From assembly GCA_015063985.1 (NCBI GenBank), contig SVTC01000012.1:1-62721 (forward strand): a stretch of 62,721 nt of DNA, in the 5' to 3' direction. Source of the stretch: Oscillospiraceae bacterium (lineage in GTDB: Bacteria > Bacillota > Clostridia > Oscillospirales > SIG627). Made by a program: the position numbers and the translations under genes. Numbering within the stretch: the first letter of the stretch is position 1; every line of letters starts with the position of its first letter. The notes under the pieces were generated by a model. It was not told where the DNA came from. It did not search any database and saw only the letters and a program-made list of their open reading frames with translations. Of the stretch, positions 42,198 to 52,202 are shown in pieces.

Positions 42198-43687
42198 TTT
42201 CCAAATCTCACAAACACAAGATCCGACATACGCAAGGTAAACCAGCAGTCTCCGTCGCGCTTGTCGCCCATATTCATATATGCAACTCTTGTGCCTTCCT
42301 TATTTACTACGTTCATTTCAACGTTCAGGCCTATAATATCACCCTCGGCGTGAGGAAGATCGAATTTTATATAAGCACAGGCCGTCCATCCATTCTCATC
42401 GGAGGTGCTGAATGCGGTGCACTTTTCGGGAAGGTTGGTGTTTCTCTTGCCCTCGGGGAAGTTTTTATCCTCGGGATAGAACTTCACGTTATCGCAATGT
42501 CCGGGTATACCGCGGACATCGTTCCAGAATTTAAGATAGTCGGTATAAGGCTTTTCGGTAATATATACCCTCACGGAATCGGTAAAGCCGCTGCTGGTCT
42601 GGTCGGGATTGGAATAAAAGGGTCTGTTGACCTTAGCCATAACGTAAAGCCCCTTGTCATCCCAAAGAAGCTTAAAGCCCGCATCGGGACGCTCACCTAT
42701 TATCCTGCCCGCATCGCCAAAGGGCAAAAGCTCTGCTTCATTCCAGAGCTCGGAATCGATCCCAAGCTTTTCCGGGGGATTTTCCGCCTTTTTAATGCTC
42801 ATTCTTGCCTTGAGCTCCTTGTTCTTCACGGGAGGCAGCTCGGGCAAGAAGGGATCCTCTCTTGCCTTTATCGGCAGTTCAAGTGCAACCGTGCCGTGGC
42901 CTGCAAGATAAATATCCTCGACCTTCATCTCACCCACCAAATGGCGGCTGGCACGTACCCTTGTAAGCTGGGTCGCCATACGGTCATCCCTCACGGGCCA
43001 AAGAAGTATGGAGGGATCTACGTAATCATAAAACTCCGCGGTGGATGAAAAGGAGCCGTGATGGGCAACCTGACAAACGTCACTCTTAAGCTTATCACCG
43101 TAGAGATCTATAAGCACCTTATCCGCCGCTACCTGAACGTCTCCCAAAAAGAGGATGGTCTGCCCACGGCACGTGACTCTCAGTACGGTGGAGGTATCGT
43201 TGGTTCCCTGGGTGGGATCCTCGTCCAGCGAGGGAAGATCGGAGTAAGAGAAGAGAACGTCGATAAGGACGTCGCCGAACTTAAAGCTGTCCCCTCTTTT
43301 GGAGGTGATAAGCTCAACGCCCTCAAAGTTTGCCACTGCCTCGTGAAATCTCTCACATTCTCCAACTGTTCCGGGGTCTCTTTTCTTTTTGAAGTCCAAG
43401 GAGGGGAATTCGTAGTAGATCTTCTTTACCTTGACCTCCCTTGAATGCCGCTCTCCCATTCCCTTGCAGCAGAAGGTATGATCGGGGTGAGCATGGGTAA
43501 GAAACCACATATCTATAACAGGAACACTTTCGCCGGTTATTTTCTTCAGATAATCAAGAAGTATTTCGGCATCCTCGTTCATACCGCCGTCAATGACTAC
43601 GGTGCTCCCGTCGCTGCACTGAAGCACGTAGCACATTCCGTCAAGCAAGGTACCGCTTGTTTTTATCTGATGAAGTATGTTTTTCAT
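42194..43687 (-). CDS. MBL-CBM9 paralogue 6
   Basis: 497 residues. THAHPDH (64-70), ILFLGDVQAAADKVL, VCQVAHHGSFSSTAEFY. The helical segment between the first and second metal motifs (KVKKIYYEFPSLDFKKKRDP) is typical for the array. CBM9-like half: LLWDDKGLYVMAKVNRPF, DSVRVYITEKPYTDY, GLNVEMNVVNKEG. This is one of the most regular members and a good reference for the family. Start at 43687 lies 12 bases downstream of the preceding stop with a GAGGG-type site. Confidence 0.84.
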   Translation of the reverse strand: MKNILHQIKTSGTLLDGMCYVLQCSDGSTVVIDGGMNEDAEILLDYLKKITGESVPVIDMWFLTHAHPDHTFCCKGMGERHSREVKVKKIYYEFPSLDFKKKRDPGTVGECERFHEAVANFEGVELITSKRGDSFKFGDVLIDVLFSYSDLPSLDEDPTQGTNDTSTVLRVTCRGQTILFLGDVQVAADKVLIDLYGDKLKSDVCQVAHHGSFSSTAEFYDYVDPSILLWPVRDDRMATQLTRVRASRHLVGEMKVEDIYLAGHGTVALELPIKAREDPFLPELPPVKNKELKARMSIKKAENPPEKLGIDSELWNEAELLPFGDAGRIIGERPDAGFKLLWDDKGLYVMAKVNRPFYSNPDQTSSGFTDSVRVYITEKPYTDYLKFWNDVRGIPGHCDNVKFYPEDKNFPEGKRNTNLPEKCTAFSTSDENGWTACAYIKFDLPHAEGDIIGLNVEMNVVNKEGTRVAYMNMGDKRDGDCWFTLRMSDLVFVRFGK

Positions 43688-43699
43688 ATCGATACCCTC

Positions 43700-45184
43700 T
43701 TAATCCAATTTCACAAGCACGGTATCCGCGGGAAGATTCAGATGCTCAAGTCCGTCCGAATCTCTCACAAGATTAAGGCTGAAGGCTCTGCTTGTACGAT
43801 ATTGGTCAATGCCGTCTATCTCCACGTTAAAGGATATCTTATCGCCCTTTTTGTGCTCGGTGTTGAAGCTAAACGCCATAGCAAGCTCGTAGCTATCCGG
43901 GTTCTGTCTGCTTTGGCAACTGCATCTGTCGGGCATATTGGTGTTATATTTTGCACCGAGGATGTTCTTTTCCTCCGGGTAGCATTTAAGATTGTAAACG
44001 TAGTTCTTGTCTTCGCTGAGCTCGTCCCATCTTACAAAGGGATCAACGGAAATGACCTCCGCAAGATCAAGGCGAACAACGTCGGTATTAAGGCAGCTTA
44101 TACTGTCGGGATCGCTTACTGCGGGCTTATTGACCTTGGCATACATATAAAAATGCTTTTCGTCCCAAAGGAATCTGCAATATGCGCTGACTCCCGCTCT
44201 GCCCACAAGCTTTCCGTCTACGTCAATGGCATCCGCGCTCTCCCAGCAAGGATCGTCAAGCCCACAAACGAAATCCGCAGGCGCCCTTTTAATACCAAAG
44301 CGCACTCCGTGCTTTCTCTCCTCGATCTTCGGGATCTCGGGAACAAAGGGATTCTCTCTTGGCTTTATGGGAAGCTCCAGGTCGAAGTCGCCGTGTCCCT
44401 CAAGATAGATATCCTTAACTCCCATTTCCCTTGCAAGGTAATAGCTTGCCTTTACTGTCCTTACGTAGTAATCAAATCTTTCCACGGCAACGGGCCACAG
44501 AAGGATCTCGGGCTTAACAAGATCGTAGAATTCGCAGGTGGAGGAATAGCAGCCGTGATGGGCGACCTGGCAAACGTCGCTTTTGAGCTTATCGCCGTAA
44601 AGCCCTATCATAACGTTGTTTCCTTCTCTTTCAACGTCTCCCAAAAACAGAACGCTCTGTCCCTTGCAATAAAGCCTGAACACGGTGGAGGTGTTGTTGG
44701 TGTTTATATGGGGGCACTGCTCGATGGGAGGAAGGTCGCTGTAGGTATAAAGCACCTCTATCTCAACGGAGCCGAATTTAAATCTGTCTCCTCTTTGAGC
44801 CACCGTGTGCTCCGCTCCGAATGCCCTCACGCCCTCGAAAAAGGCTTTGTTTTCACCCACGACAGAGGGCTGGATCCTCTCAAAAAACTCATCCTCGGCA
44901 AAGTTGCAATATACCCTTTTTACCTCCAGGTCGTCTTTAAAGCTTTTCGAGGCCTCTATAAAGCAAAAGGTATGGTCTGCGTGGGGATGGGTAAAGATCC
45001 AAAGATCCACTCTCGGCCTTTCCTTACCCGTGTATTTTTTCAGATGCTCCACAAGAGAAGCAGCATCAACGTGCATTCCGCCGTCAACGACCACGATACT
45101 GCCGTCATCACATTCAATGACGTAGCTCATTCCGTCAAGTCCGTTTATGCCCACCGTGTTAAGCTGATGAATTACGTTTTTCAT
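43700..45184 (-). CDS. MBL-CBM9 paralogue 5
   Basis: 494 residues. THPHADH (65-71; Pro replaces Ala inside the HxHxDH motif, ligands intact), LFLGDVEREGNNVM, VCQVAHHGCYSSTCEFYDLV. CBM9-like half: DPCWESADAIDVDGKLVG, FLWDEKHFYMYAKVNKP, TDVVRLDLAEV, and DKISFNVEIDGID. Three bases separate it from the next gene's start, so translation is probably coupled. Cytoplasmic. Confidence 0.84.
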   Translation of the reverse strand: MKNVIHQLNTVGINGLDGMSYVIECDDGSIVVVDGGMHVDAASLVEHLKKYTGKERPRVDLWIFTHPHADHTFCFIEASKSFKDDLEVKRVYCNFAEDEFFERIQPSVVGENKAFFEGVRAFGAEHTVAQRGDRFKFGSVEIEVLYTYSDLPPIEQCPHINTNNTSTVFRLYCKGQSVLFLGDVEREGNNVMIGLYGDKLKSDVCQVAHHGCYSSTCEFYDLVKPEILLWPVAVERFDYYVRTVKASYYLAREMGVKDIYLEGHGDFDLELPIKPRENPFVPEIPKIEERKHGVRFGIKRAPADFVCGLDDPCWESADAIDVDGKLVGRAGVSAYCRFLWDEKHFYMYAKVNKPAVSDPDSISCLNTDVVRLDLAEVISVDPFVRWDELSEDKNYVYNLKCYPEEKNILGAKYNTNMPDRCSCQSRQNPDSYELAMAFSFNTEHKKGDKISFNVEIDGIDQYRTSRAFSLNLVRDSDGLEHLNLPADTVLVKLD

Positions 45185-45185
45185 T

Positions 45186-46634
45186 TTATCCCTCCATTTT
45201 GAAATAAGTCACACGGCAAGGATTGGTTCTGTAAGCGCGCTGCTCAGCTCCGCCGTGAATAGAGAGCATTGTGTTTTTCTTGCCCTCTGCATCAACGGAA
45301 TTAAATTCAAGATTAAGTCCTATGACGTCAAGCTCCTTACCAAGCTCTATGCAAGCCTCGGTCTCCCAACCGAAGTCTGTGTATCTGCCCTCGCTTTTTA
45401 CAATTTCGGGCATATTGTTAAAGCCTTCAAGACCGTTTTTGATCTCCGGATAAAGCATTATGTTTCTGATAGCTTCGTCGTTATCTATGGGCCAAAGCTC
45501 AGAAAGATCATCGAAGATCCTCTTTGTCAGATGGATTCTTATATTGGTGCAAGCGGCATAGGAAGTCACGTCGCACATAGGATAAAGATCATCCTTGAAA
45601 AGACGAGCCTTCAGGTAGAGCTTAGTTCCCGCACAGCAAAGCTTATATTCGCCGTAGGTATTCTTTTTTGAAATTATCTCACCCTTGGGACGGCGATAGG
45701 GGATCTTTTCCCAAGCCTCGTCGTCGGGAGCTTTTTCAAGACGGAGGATATTCTCACCCCAAAACAGATCGCACTTTTCATCGGGAATATATGGCATATA
45801 GGGAGCGGCGCTTATTTTTATGGGAAGCTCCATTCTTCTCGTGCCGTGGCCCGCAACGATAACTTCCTTTACTCTCTGATCTCTGATGAGATCTCTGTTT
45901 ACCTTAACGTAGTACATTCCGTCGTCGAAATGCGCTTCGGAAGCGGGGCAAAGAACGATTTCGGGATCAACGTAGGAATAGAACTCGCTTGTGGAAGAAG
46001 CGAGAGCGTGATGAGCCATCTGGCAAACGTCACTCTTCAATTCTTTTCCGTAGCGGTCTATCATAACTCTGTCAGCCGCCGCCTGAACGTCACCCAAGAA
46101 CAGCGTTTTTTGACCTCCGACGGTCATTCTCAACACCATTGAAGTATCGTTAAAATACTGATCCGGCTCTTCTTCCAGAGAAGGAAGATCCTCGCAGGTG
46201 AAGATCACCTCTATCTTTACACTACCGAAGTTGAAAACGTCGCCGGTTTTTGCCTTAACGATCTCGGGATTATATACTGATATTGCTTTTTCCAGATCCT
46301 TTATCTGCTGTACGGCATCGGGCTCTCTTTGACGGCAGTATTCATCATCGGGGAAATTATAAATAAATTTCTTAACGCTAAGTTTGTCGCTGTATTTATT
46401 GGCCACCTGCAAAGCAACGTTGGTGTGATCGGGATGGGCGTGGGAAAAGAACCATGCATCCACCACTATCCTTTCGGTGGGACTGAATCTTTCCAGCGCC
46501 TCAAAGAACGCCTTTTCCTCACCGGGCAAGCCTCCGTCTATAGCCAGAGTACTGCCGTCGTCGCAATGGATGATGTAACCCATTCCGTCCATGCTTTTAT
46601 CGTTTGTTAAAAGCTGCGTCAAATAATTCTTCAT
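45186..46634 (-). CDS. MBL-CBM9 paralogue 4
   Basis: 482 residues, the shortest. SHAHPDH (64-70), LFLGDVQAAADRVM, then MAHHALASSTSEFY: the Gly after HH found in all but this array member is Ala. The CBM9-like half is slightly reduced (DEAWEKIPYRRPKGEI, KLYLKARLFKDDL, CTNIRIHLTKRIF, GLNLEFNSVDAEG). Linker residues around 290 (YIPDEKCDLFWGENILRLEKAP) differ from the siblings. The change next to the metal-binding His could alter specificity or activity. Confidence 0.82.
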   Translation of the reverse strand: MKNYLTQLLTNDKSMDGMGYIIHCDDGSTLAIDGGLPGEEKAFFEALERFSPTERIVVDAWFFSHAHPDHTNVALQVANKYSDKLSVKKFIYNFPDDEYCRQREPDAVQQIKDLEKAISVYNPEIVKAKTGDVFNFGSVKIEVIFTCEDLPSLEEEPDQYFNDTSMVLRMTVGGQKTLFLGDVQAAADRVMIDRYGKELKSDVCQMAHHALASSTSEFYSYVDPEIVLCPASEAHFDDGMYYVKVNRDLIRDQRVKEVIVAGHGTRRMELPIKISAAPYMPYIPDEKCDLFWGENILRLEKAPDDEAWEKIPYRRPKGEIISKKNTYGEYKLCCAGTKLYLKARLFKDDLYPMCDVTSYAACTNIRIHLTKRIFDDLSELWPIDNDEAIRNIMLYPEIKNGLEGFNNMPEIVKSEGRYTDFGWETEACIELGKELDVIGLNLEFNSVDAEGKKNTMLSIHGGAEQRAYRTNPCRVTYFKMEG

Positions 46635-46671
46635 AATAATAACCTCTTTTTTAAAGTAAGATCCAAAACGA

Positions 46672-48147
46672 TCAAATCAATTTGGCAAAAACGCACCCCG
46701 CGGGAGAAAATCTGAAATACTGGAAAGCGACTCCGTTTCTCCAGGTACGTCTGAGAGTTCTCACGCTGTTCTCGTCGCAAACGTTAAGCTCCGCATGGAA
46801 ACCTATAACGTCGCTCTTTTGGTGTTCATTTACAAAATCTATTTTAGCGCATACAACAAAGCCGTTTTCCTTGACGTGACCAAATGAAGTGCAACGGGAT
46901 GGAACGTTATTAAAATATTCTCCGCCTTCAACTGCCTTCTTTTCTGAATAAAGGCAGACGTTTCTCAAATTCTCCTTGTCATTCCAGCCTTCAAAAAGAT
47001 TCCCCGTGACAATCTCAGACAAATGAATCCTTACATTATCACTTCTTTCTGCCAAGGTTCCGTTTTTATTGAAGGTAAGAGGCTCTCTTTTCTCTACCTC
47101 AGCTCTTACCCAAAACGCCTTCTCATCCCACAAAAGCTTCACGCTCGCCTTTGCCGCCCCTTCATCGCCGATAACCTTTCCGAGAATAGGCAGGGAATTC
47201 GCCTTTTCCCAAGTCGGATCGTCGGGATCTGAAAGATCGGGAGCTTTTTCTGCGTGAACGATCTCGACCTCGGGAACAGTTTCCAGCATTCCCGTGGGAT
47301 GAATATAATAGGTATTGGGAGCAACCGAAGGCTTTATGGGAAGCTCCAAGGCTCTTGTACCGTCACCGGAAACGATAACGTCCTTAACGTTCAAGCCCAT
47401 GAAGAGAACTCTGTTTGCTTCATAAAACATCCAAAGATAGTCCACGTATGCGCTGGTAACGGGCCAAAGCACGATATCGGGATCGATGTATGTGTAGAAT
47501 TCAGCAGTGGAGCTGAGCTCTCCGTGATGAGCCAGCTGACAAACGTCACTCTTCAAGCTCTTGCCGTATCGATCTATCATAACTCTGTTTCCCGCCGCCT
47601 GAACGTCGCCGAGGAAGATGATGCTCTGACCGTTGGCATTGATCCTGAACACTATGCTCAGATCGTTGGTACACTGAGGTATGGGCTCGTCCTTGGGCAG
47701 ATCCGCGCAGGTATAAAGTATCTCCAGGCTGAGAGTGCCGTATTTTATTACGTCTCCCGCAGAGGGCTCGTACCACTCTGCACCGAAGGTCTCTATCGCC
47801 TTTAAGGTAGCCTTGTGCTCGGGAATGACCTCGGGCTGATGCTTCAGGAAAAACTCCTCCTCGGGGACTCGGTACAGAACTCTCCTGACCTCAATATCAT
47901 CGCCGTGATTTTTTGCCATGCCGATAAAGGCAAAGGTGTGATCGGCGTGGGGATGAGTGAGTATCCAATCGTTGACCACGGGCTTTTCACCCTTGAAGAG
48001 CTTTTTTAGATAGCTGTAAAGATACTCGATATCGTTATTCATTCCTCCGTCCACAACTATCACAGAGCCGTCATCGCATACGATCACGTAGCTCATTCCG
48101 TCAAGAGGTCTTCCGTCCGTTTTAAGCTGATGTATTACGTTCTTCAT
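46672..48147 (-). CDS. MBL-CBM9 paralogue 3
   Basis: 491 residues. THPHADH (65-70 region), IIFLGDVQAAGNRVM, LAHHGELSSTAEFYTYIDP. CBM9-like half: DPTWEKANSLPILGKVIG, LLWDEKAFWVRAEVEKREP, DNVRIHLSEIVTG, and GFHAELNVCDENS. The 37-base gap to paralogue 4 is the widest inside the array apart from that at the GH95 gene, and holds a ribosome binding site but no promoter I could recognise. Confidence 0.84.
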   Translation of the reverse strand: MKNVIHQLKTDGRPLDGMSYVIVCDDGSVIVVDGGMNNDIEYLYSYLKKLFKGEKPVVNDWILTHPHADHTFAFIGMAKNHGDDIEVRRVLYRVPEEEFFLKHQPEVIPEHKATLKAIETFGAEWYEPSAGDVIKYGTLSLEILYTCADLPKDEPIPQCTNDLSIVFRINANGQSIIFLGDVQAAGNRVMIDRYGKSLKSDVCQLAHHGELSSTAEFYTYIDPDIVLWPVTSAYVDYLWMFYEANRVLFMGLNVKDVIVSGDGTRALELPIKPSVAPNTYYIHPTGMLETVPEVEIVHAEKAPDLSDPDDPTWEKANSLPILGKVIGDEGAAKASVKLLWDEKAFWVRAEVEKREPLTFNKNGTLAERSDNVRIHLSEIVTGNLFEGWNDKENLRNVCLYSEKKAVEGGEYFNNVPSRCTSFGHVKENGFVVCAKIDFVNEHQKSDVIGFHAELNVCDENSVRTLRRTWRNGVAFQYFRFSPAGCVFAKLI

Positions 48148-48163
48148 AGTAATTCTCCTTTAT

Positions 48164-49654
48164 TTATGCAAGCTCGGCATATGCCAGAGTCACCGGGTTA
48201 TAAAGCATACGAAGCTTATGAGGCATCGCAAGATTAAGATCCGCCGTCCTTTGTCCGTTATCACTGTCAACGCAGGCGACCTCAACGTTAAGTCCTATCA
48301 TATCACCCTTTTTCTTAGCCTTTTCCATTTTCACGGATGCGGTTATATAATATCTGTCATCCTCCAAAAGCCTTGATGAGCTGAGCTTATCGTCGGAGGC
48401 ACCGCTATGATATAAAAGCTTGTCGATGCATCGCTTTTTCTCGCCGTAGAGCTTTACGTTGGGGTAACAGCCCTCGACGCCATCAAGATCAAACCAATCC
48501 CTGCCATACTCACTAACAGGCTCGGGTGTGATATAGAGCCTTACGCAATCACTGTTAAGGGAGCTGCTTCTTTTGGGGTCGGATACGTATTTTTTATCCA
48601 CTCTTACGTTGAAATAAAGAGTATCGTCACGCCAAAGCATACGTAAATACGCCTTATGCACGGCATTTTCGGGAATAACGGAGCCGTCAACGGGAATAAG
48701 CTCAGCCTGCTCCCAGGAGGGATGCTTGGGATCGCTGACCTCGGGTATCTTGTCGGCGTGTGTAATAAACACGTCCGGCTTCAATTCTCTGTCGGGGTAA
48801 TGCTTCATGGGAGGGATATAAGGCTCCTCTCTTACCTTTATGGGCAGAGGGATCTCGAGGTGAGAATCCAAGGGGGCATAGTGATCCTTGACCCTCATCT
48901 CCCCTATCAAATGGCGGTCCGCGGCCACAACGTCTATATTATTATAAAAGCCCTCTCTTTCGCCGACGGGCCAAATCAATATCTCGGGATCGATCAGGTC
49001 GTAAAAGGCGGAGGTAGATGCTCTTGAGCCGTGGTGAGCCACCTGGCATACGTCGCTCTTAAGCTTATTTCCGTAGCGCTCCATAAGCACCTTATCCTCG
49101 GATTCCATAGCATCTCCCAGAATGAGAATACTCTGACCGCCGCAATAGATACGCATGATCATGGAGCTGTCGTTTATTCCCAAAAGGGGCATTTGGCTGT
49201 GATCCGGAAGATCGTCGCAGGTCAGAAGTATCTCTATTTCAAGGTCGCCGTAAGAGAATCTGTCACCGCTGCGAGGGGTCACGGTCTTGGCATCGGAAAA
49301 GACCTTGATCGCTTCCTTAAAGGCAATTACCTGCCCGATGCAGGCGCCCTCTCTTACCGCCATATAGCTATCCGATGGGAAGCTGTATAAGAATCTTTTC
49401 ACCTTCAGCTTATCGCCGTAAAGCTCGGCTGCTCTTTTGGCACAGAAGGTGTGATCGGGATGGGCGTGGGTAAAAAACCAGGAATCCACCTCGGGACAGT
49501 CAGTGCCGCAAAGCTCGGTCAGAAAGGAGTAAAGCCTCTCTCCCTCGCAGTACATTCCGCCGTCTATTACTATTATCCTGCCGTCGGAGCAACGGATAAC
49601 GAAGCTCATTCCCGGTGAATCGGTCTGTAATTGATAAAGTGTGGATCTTGTCAT
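48164..49654 (-). CDS. MBL-CBM9 paralogue 2
   Basis: 496 residues from the ATG at 49654; the frame is open 15 bases further, but GGAG lies 9 bases ahead of 49654. THAHPDH (62-68), LILGDAMESEDKVL, VCQVAHHGSRASTSAFYDLIDP. CBM9-like half: HPSWEQAELIPVDGSVI, MLWRDDTLYFNVRVDKKYV, DCVRLYITPEPVSEY, and GLNVEVACVDSDNG. One base separates it from the GH95 stop, so it is cotranscribed with the fucosidase. Confidence 0.84.
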   Translation of the reverse strand: MTRSTLYQLQTDSPGMSFVIRCSDGRIIVIDGGMYCEGERLYSFLTELCGTDCPEVDSWFFTHAHPDHTFCAKRAAELYGDKLKVKRFLYSFPSDSYMAVREGACIGQVIAFKEAIKVFSDAKTVTPRSGDRFSYGDLEIEILLTCDDLPDHSQMPLLGINDSSMIMRIYCGGQSILILGDAMESEDKVLMERYGNKLKSDVCQVAHHGSRASTSAFYDLIDPEILIWPVGEREGFYNNIDVVAADRHLIGEMRVKDHYAPLDSHLEIPLPIKVREEPYIPPMKHYPDRELKPDVFITHADKIPEVSDPKHPSWEQAELIPVDGSVIPENAVHKAYLRMLWRDDTLYFNVRVDKKYVSDPKRSSSLNSDCVRLYITPEPVSEYGRDWFDLDGVEGCYPNVKLYGEKKRCIDKLLYHSGASDDKLSSSRLLEDDRYYITASVKMEKAKKKGDMIGLNVEVACVDSDNGQRTADLNLAMPHKLRMLYNPVTLAYAELA

Positions 49655-49655
49655 T

Positions 49656-52166
49656 TTATTTATCTCCAAAAATCACGGTGTAGCATTCGCCAATCTTGGT
49701 TTCAAAGGAAATCTTATCCCTTTGGATCGCAGTAAAATCTATTTTGTTTCCATTGCTGTCGGTAACGCTTGCAAGAGCAATATCCTTATAGGAAAGAATT
49801 GCCGTGTTGCCTTTTTTTGAAAGAAGGGTAACTTTATCGGGCTTGCAATTACTCCAAGCTATTCCGAGCTCAAAATTACCTCTGGCAAGCAAGCCGTAAA
49901 CCGAACCCTTTTGCCATTTTTCGCTGAGCGCGGGAAGAATACTGATATATCCCGCATTACTCTGCATAAGAGCCTCGCAAACTGCGCTTGTATATGCCAA
50001 GCTTCCTTCAATCTGGAATATTCTGCAGGAGGTAAGCCCGTTGTAACGCTTGCCGATCGTCCATCTTTCAGGCATTTCGTCGCAGATCACCATCTTCAAA
50101 AACTTGTAAGCATTTTCTCCGTCAAGAGCTCTTGAATAGCAAAGGGAACGCCAAGCTCTCGCCCAGTTCACCTGAGCGTTGTCGCTTCTTCCGTTGATGG
50201 AACAAAGCGCCGCTTTTAAAAGCTCGGGAGTATCGGGGGTAATAAAGTTGCCCGGAAACAGCCCCACCAGATGGGATATATGAAAATGATCGTCGTCATA
50301 TCTCTCAATTGGCGTGCCGTCTTTATATTTTCCCAGCTCGCCTTCCTCGTACCATTCCTTTATCTGTCCGCTGTCGCCTATTTCAACCGGGCCTTTAAGC
50401 TCTGCCTGATTAGCTTTCCAAAGCCTTATCTTCTCATCATCAACACCCAAGACGCTTGCAGCAGCAACAGTATCCTCATAAAGCTGCCACAAAATGCTCT
50501 GCTCATAGGTATTACCGTTGGTGTAAGGGCCGTGCTCGGGAGAAAAGGAGGGTGATGCCACAAGATAGCCGTCTTTATCCCGCATTAAATATTGATCAAA
50601 GAAAACGGCACACTCACGCATGATAGGATAGATCCTGTTTTTAAGGTATTGCAGATCCTCGGTATATTCGTAATATTCCCAGATATTATGTATCAACCAG
50701 GCAAGACCCGTGGGTCCCCACCCCCAATTAAAGCACCATCCGGGGCAGGTCCAACCAAAGGGAGTGTTTTGAGTGTGAGCCATAAATCCGTTTTCGGGAT
50801 TTTCGCTGTTAGTCTCTATGCCCGCATAGATATGCGCCGTCACTCGTCCCGGCTCGCGCAAGCTGTCGATATAGTCCACAAGGGGCTCGGCGGTGTTCAC
50901 CAGGTTTGCAACGTAATTTGGCAGATAGATCATTTGTTGGTTTACGTTCAAATGATAATCCGCGTGCCACATCGTGTTATTGGTCGCCACCCAAAGTCCT
51001 TGGAGATTAGCGGGAAGAGTCTGTCTTTGGGGATCGAGCTTTGGAGTTTCTCTTGAGCTTTGAATAACAAGGTATCTGCCCATCTGGAAAAAGAGTGTCT
51101 CCAAATACCTTTTTTCCTTTGCCGAAGCACTGTCGGTTCTATATGCATCAAGAAGCTCAATTGTTGTCTTTTGGGGCATATCGGCATCTAAGGAAAGCTC
51201 CACTCTGTCAAAAAGAGCTCTGTAATCTGCAATATGATCCCTTGTGAGAGCTTCGTATCCTTTAGCTGAGGCATCATTTACATACTTAAGTACCTTTTTT
51301 GATACTTGCTCGTCATTTTCTCCTGTGCGGTAGTTGGGATACACGTTTTTATAATCGTCGCCGATAGAGGTGATGATAAGAATATCCTTGGCGTCACAAA
51401 CGCTGACCTTGTCAGCCCCGTCGATTACCTTGCCGTCCGAAATGATCTTGGTGTGGGAGGCAAAGCGCATTTGGTTATCGTCCACAGCTCCGCTAATGGA
51501 TATCAAGCCGTCTTTTACCGAGGTCTTCCATTTTCTGGACCAAACGTCACTTTTGTAATCACGATTCCATTTATAATCCTCGGCTACGCAGTTATCGGGC
51601 AACACCGCAACAGAAAGATTTAAACCGTCCTTTCCCTCTGCAGTGATCTTTGTAATCAGAACGTTATCGGGATAGCTTGTATAAGTGGTTCTGGTATAAT
51701 GGGTTTTGGAAATATCGTACTCCACTGTGATAATTCCGCTTTGAAGATCAAGCTCACGCTTGTAGTTTTTAAGCTCGGCATCACTGCCATAGTTAAAATC
51801 AAGGTACATATTGCCATAGGACAGATTTATACCGTAGCCTATATCCGATCCCAAAAGAAGCCGACCGCATATCTCAACAGCTTCATCCACCTTGTTTTGG
51901 CAAAACAGCTCCCGTACCCTCCCAAGCGTTTCGCCGTAGTTGCCGTATTCTATGATATTGCCGCCGATATAATCGCTTCTCTTTTGGGATGGTCCGCCAG
52001 ACCAAAGGGATTTATCGTTTAGCTGAATACGTTCTCTTTGAACTCCGCCCAAAACAGCACCGCCGATGGCGCTGTTGCCTGTCATAAGTCCGTAATTCTC
52101 CCAGGTATAGTAAAGCCCAAGCTCTTCTGTTGAAGGATAAGTATCGTAAGTAAGTTTTAGTTCCAT
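49656..52166 (-). CDS. GH95-family alpha-L-fucosidase/galactosidase, cytoplasmic
   Basis: 836 residues. The N-terminal beta domain begins NYGLMTGNSAIGGAVLGGVQRERIQLNDKSLWSGGP, the GH95 signature. The (alpha/alpha)6 barrel contains WHADYHLNVNQQMIYLPNYVANL, PSFSPEHGPYTNG with the expected catalytic acid Glu, and HFHISHLVGLFPGNF; the C-terminal YTSAVCEALMQSNAGYISILPAL completes it. Inverting exo-enzymes releasing fucose or L-galactose. No signal peptide, so it acts on imported oligosaccharides. It lies between paralogues 1 and 2 of the MBL-CBM9 array with 1- and 36-base gaps, clearly in the same operon. Confidence 0.92.
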   Translation of the reverse strand: MELKLTYDTYPSTEELGLYYTWENYGLMTGNSAIGGAVLGGVQRERIQLNDKSLWSGGPSQKRSDYIGGNIIEYGNYGETLGRVRELFCQNKVDEAVEICGRLLLGSDIGYGINLSYGNMYLDFNYGSDAELKNYKRELDLQSGIITVEYDISKTHYTRTTYTSYPDNVLITKITAEGKDGLNLSVAVLPDNCVAEDYKWNRDYKSDVWSRKWKTSVKDGLISISGAVDDNQMRFASHTKIISDGKVIDGADKVSVCDAKDILIITSIGDDYKNVYPNYRTGENDEQVSKKVLKYVNDASAKGYEALTRDHIADYRALFDRVELSLDADMPQKTTIELLDAYRTDSASAKEKRYLETLFFQMGRYLVIQSSRETPKLDPQRQTLPANLQGLWVATNNTMWHADYHLNVNQQMIYLPNYVANLVNTAEPLVDYIDSLREPGRVTAHIYAGIETNSENPENGFMAHTQNTPFGWTCPGWCFNWGWGPTGLAWLIHNIWEYYEYTEDLQYLKNRIYPIMRECAVFFDQYLMRDKDGYLVASPSFSPEHGPYTNGNTYEQSILWQLYEDTVAAASVLGVDDEKIRLWKANQAELKGPVEIGDSGQIKEWYEEGELGKYKDGTPIERYDDDHFHISHLVGLFPGNFITPDTPELLKAALCSINGRSDNAQVNWARAWRSLCYSRALDGENAYKFLKMVICDEMPERWTIGKRYNGLTSCRIFQIEGSLAYTSAVCEALMQSNAGYISILPALSEKWQKGSVYGLLARGNFELGIAWSNCKPDKVTLLSKKGNTAILSYKDIALASVTDSNGNKIDFTAIQRDKISFETKIGECYTVIFGDK

Positions 52167-52202
52167 AAATCTCCGTAACGTGAAACAGATCTTAATCTAT
52201 TT

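Noticed and set aside
43445-45202. 585-codon plus-strand open frame
   Set aside because: Runs antisense across two MBL-CBM9 genes; long antisense frames arise here from codon bias.
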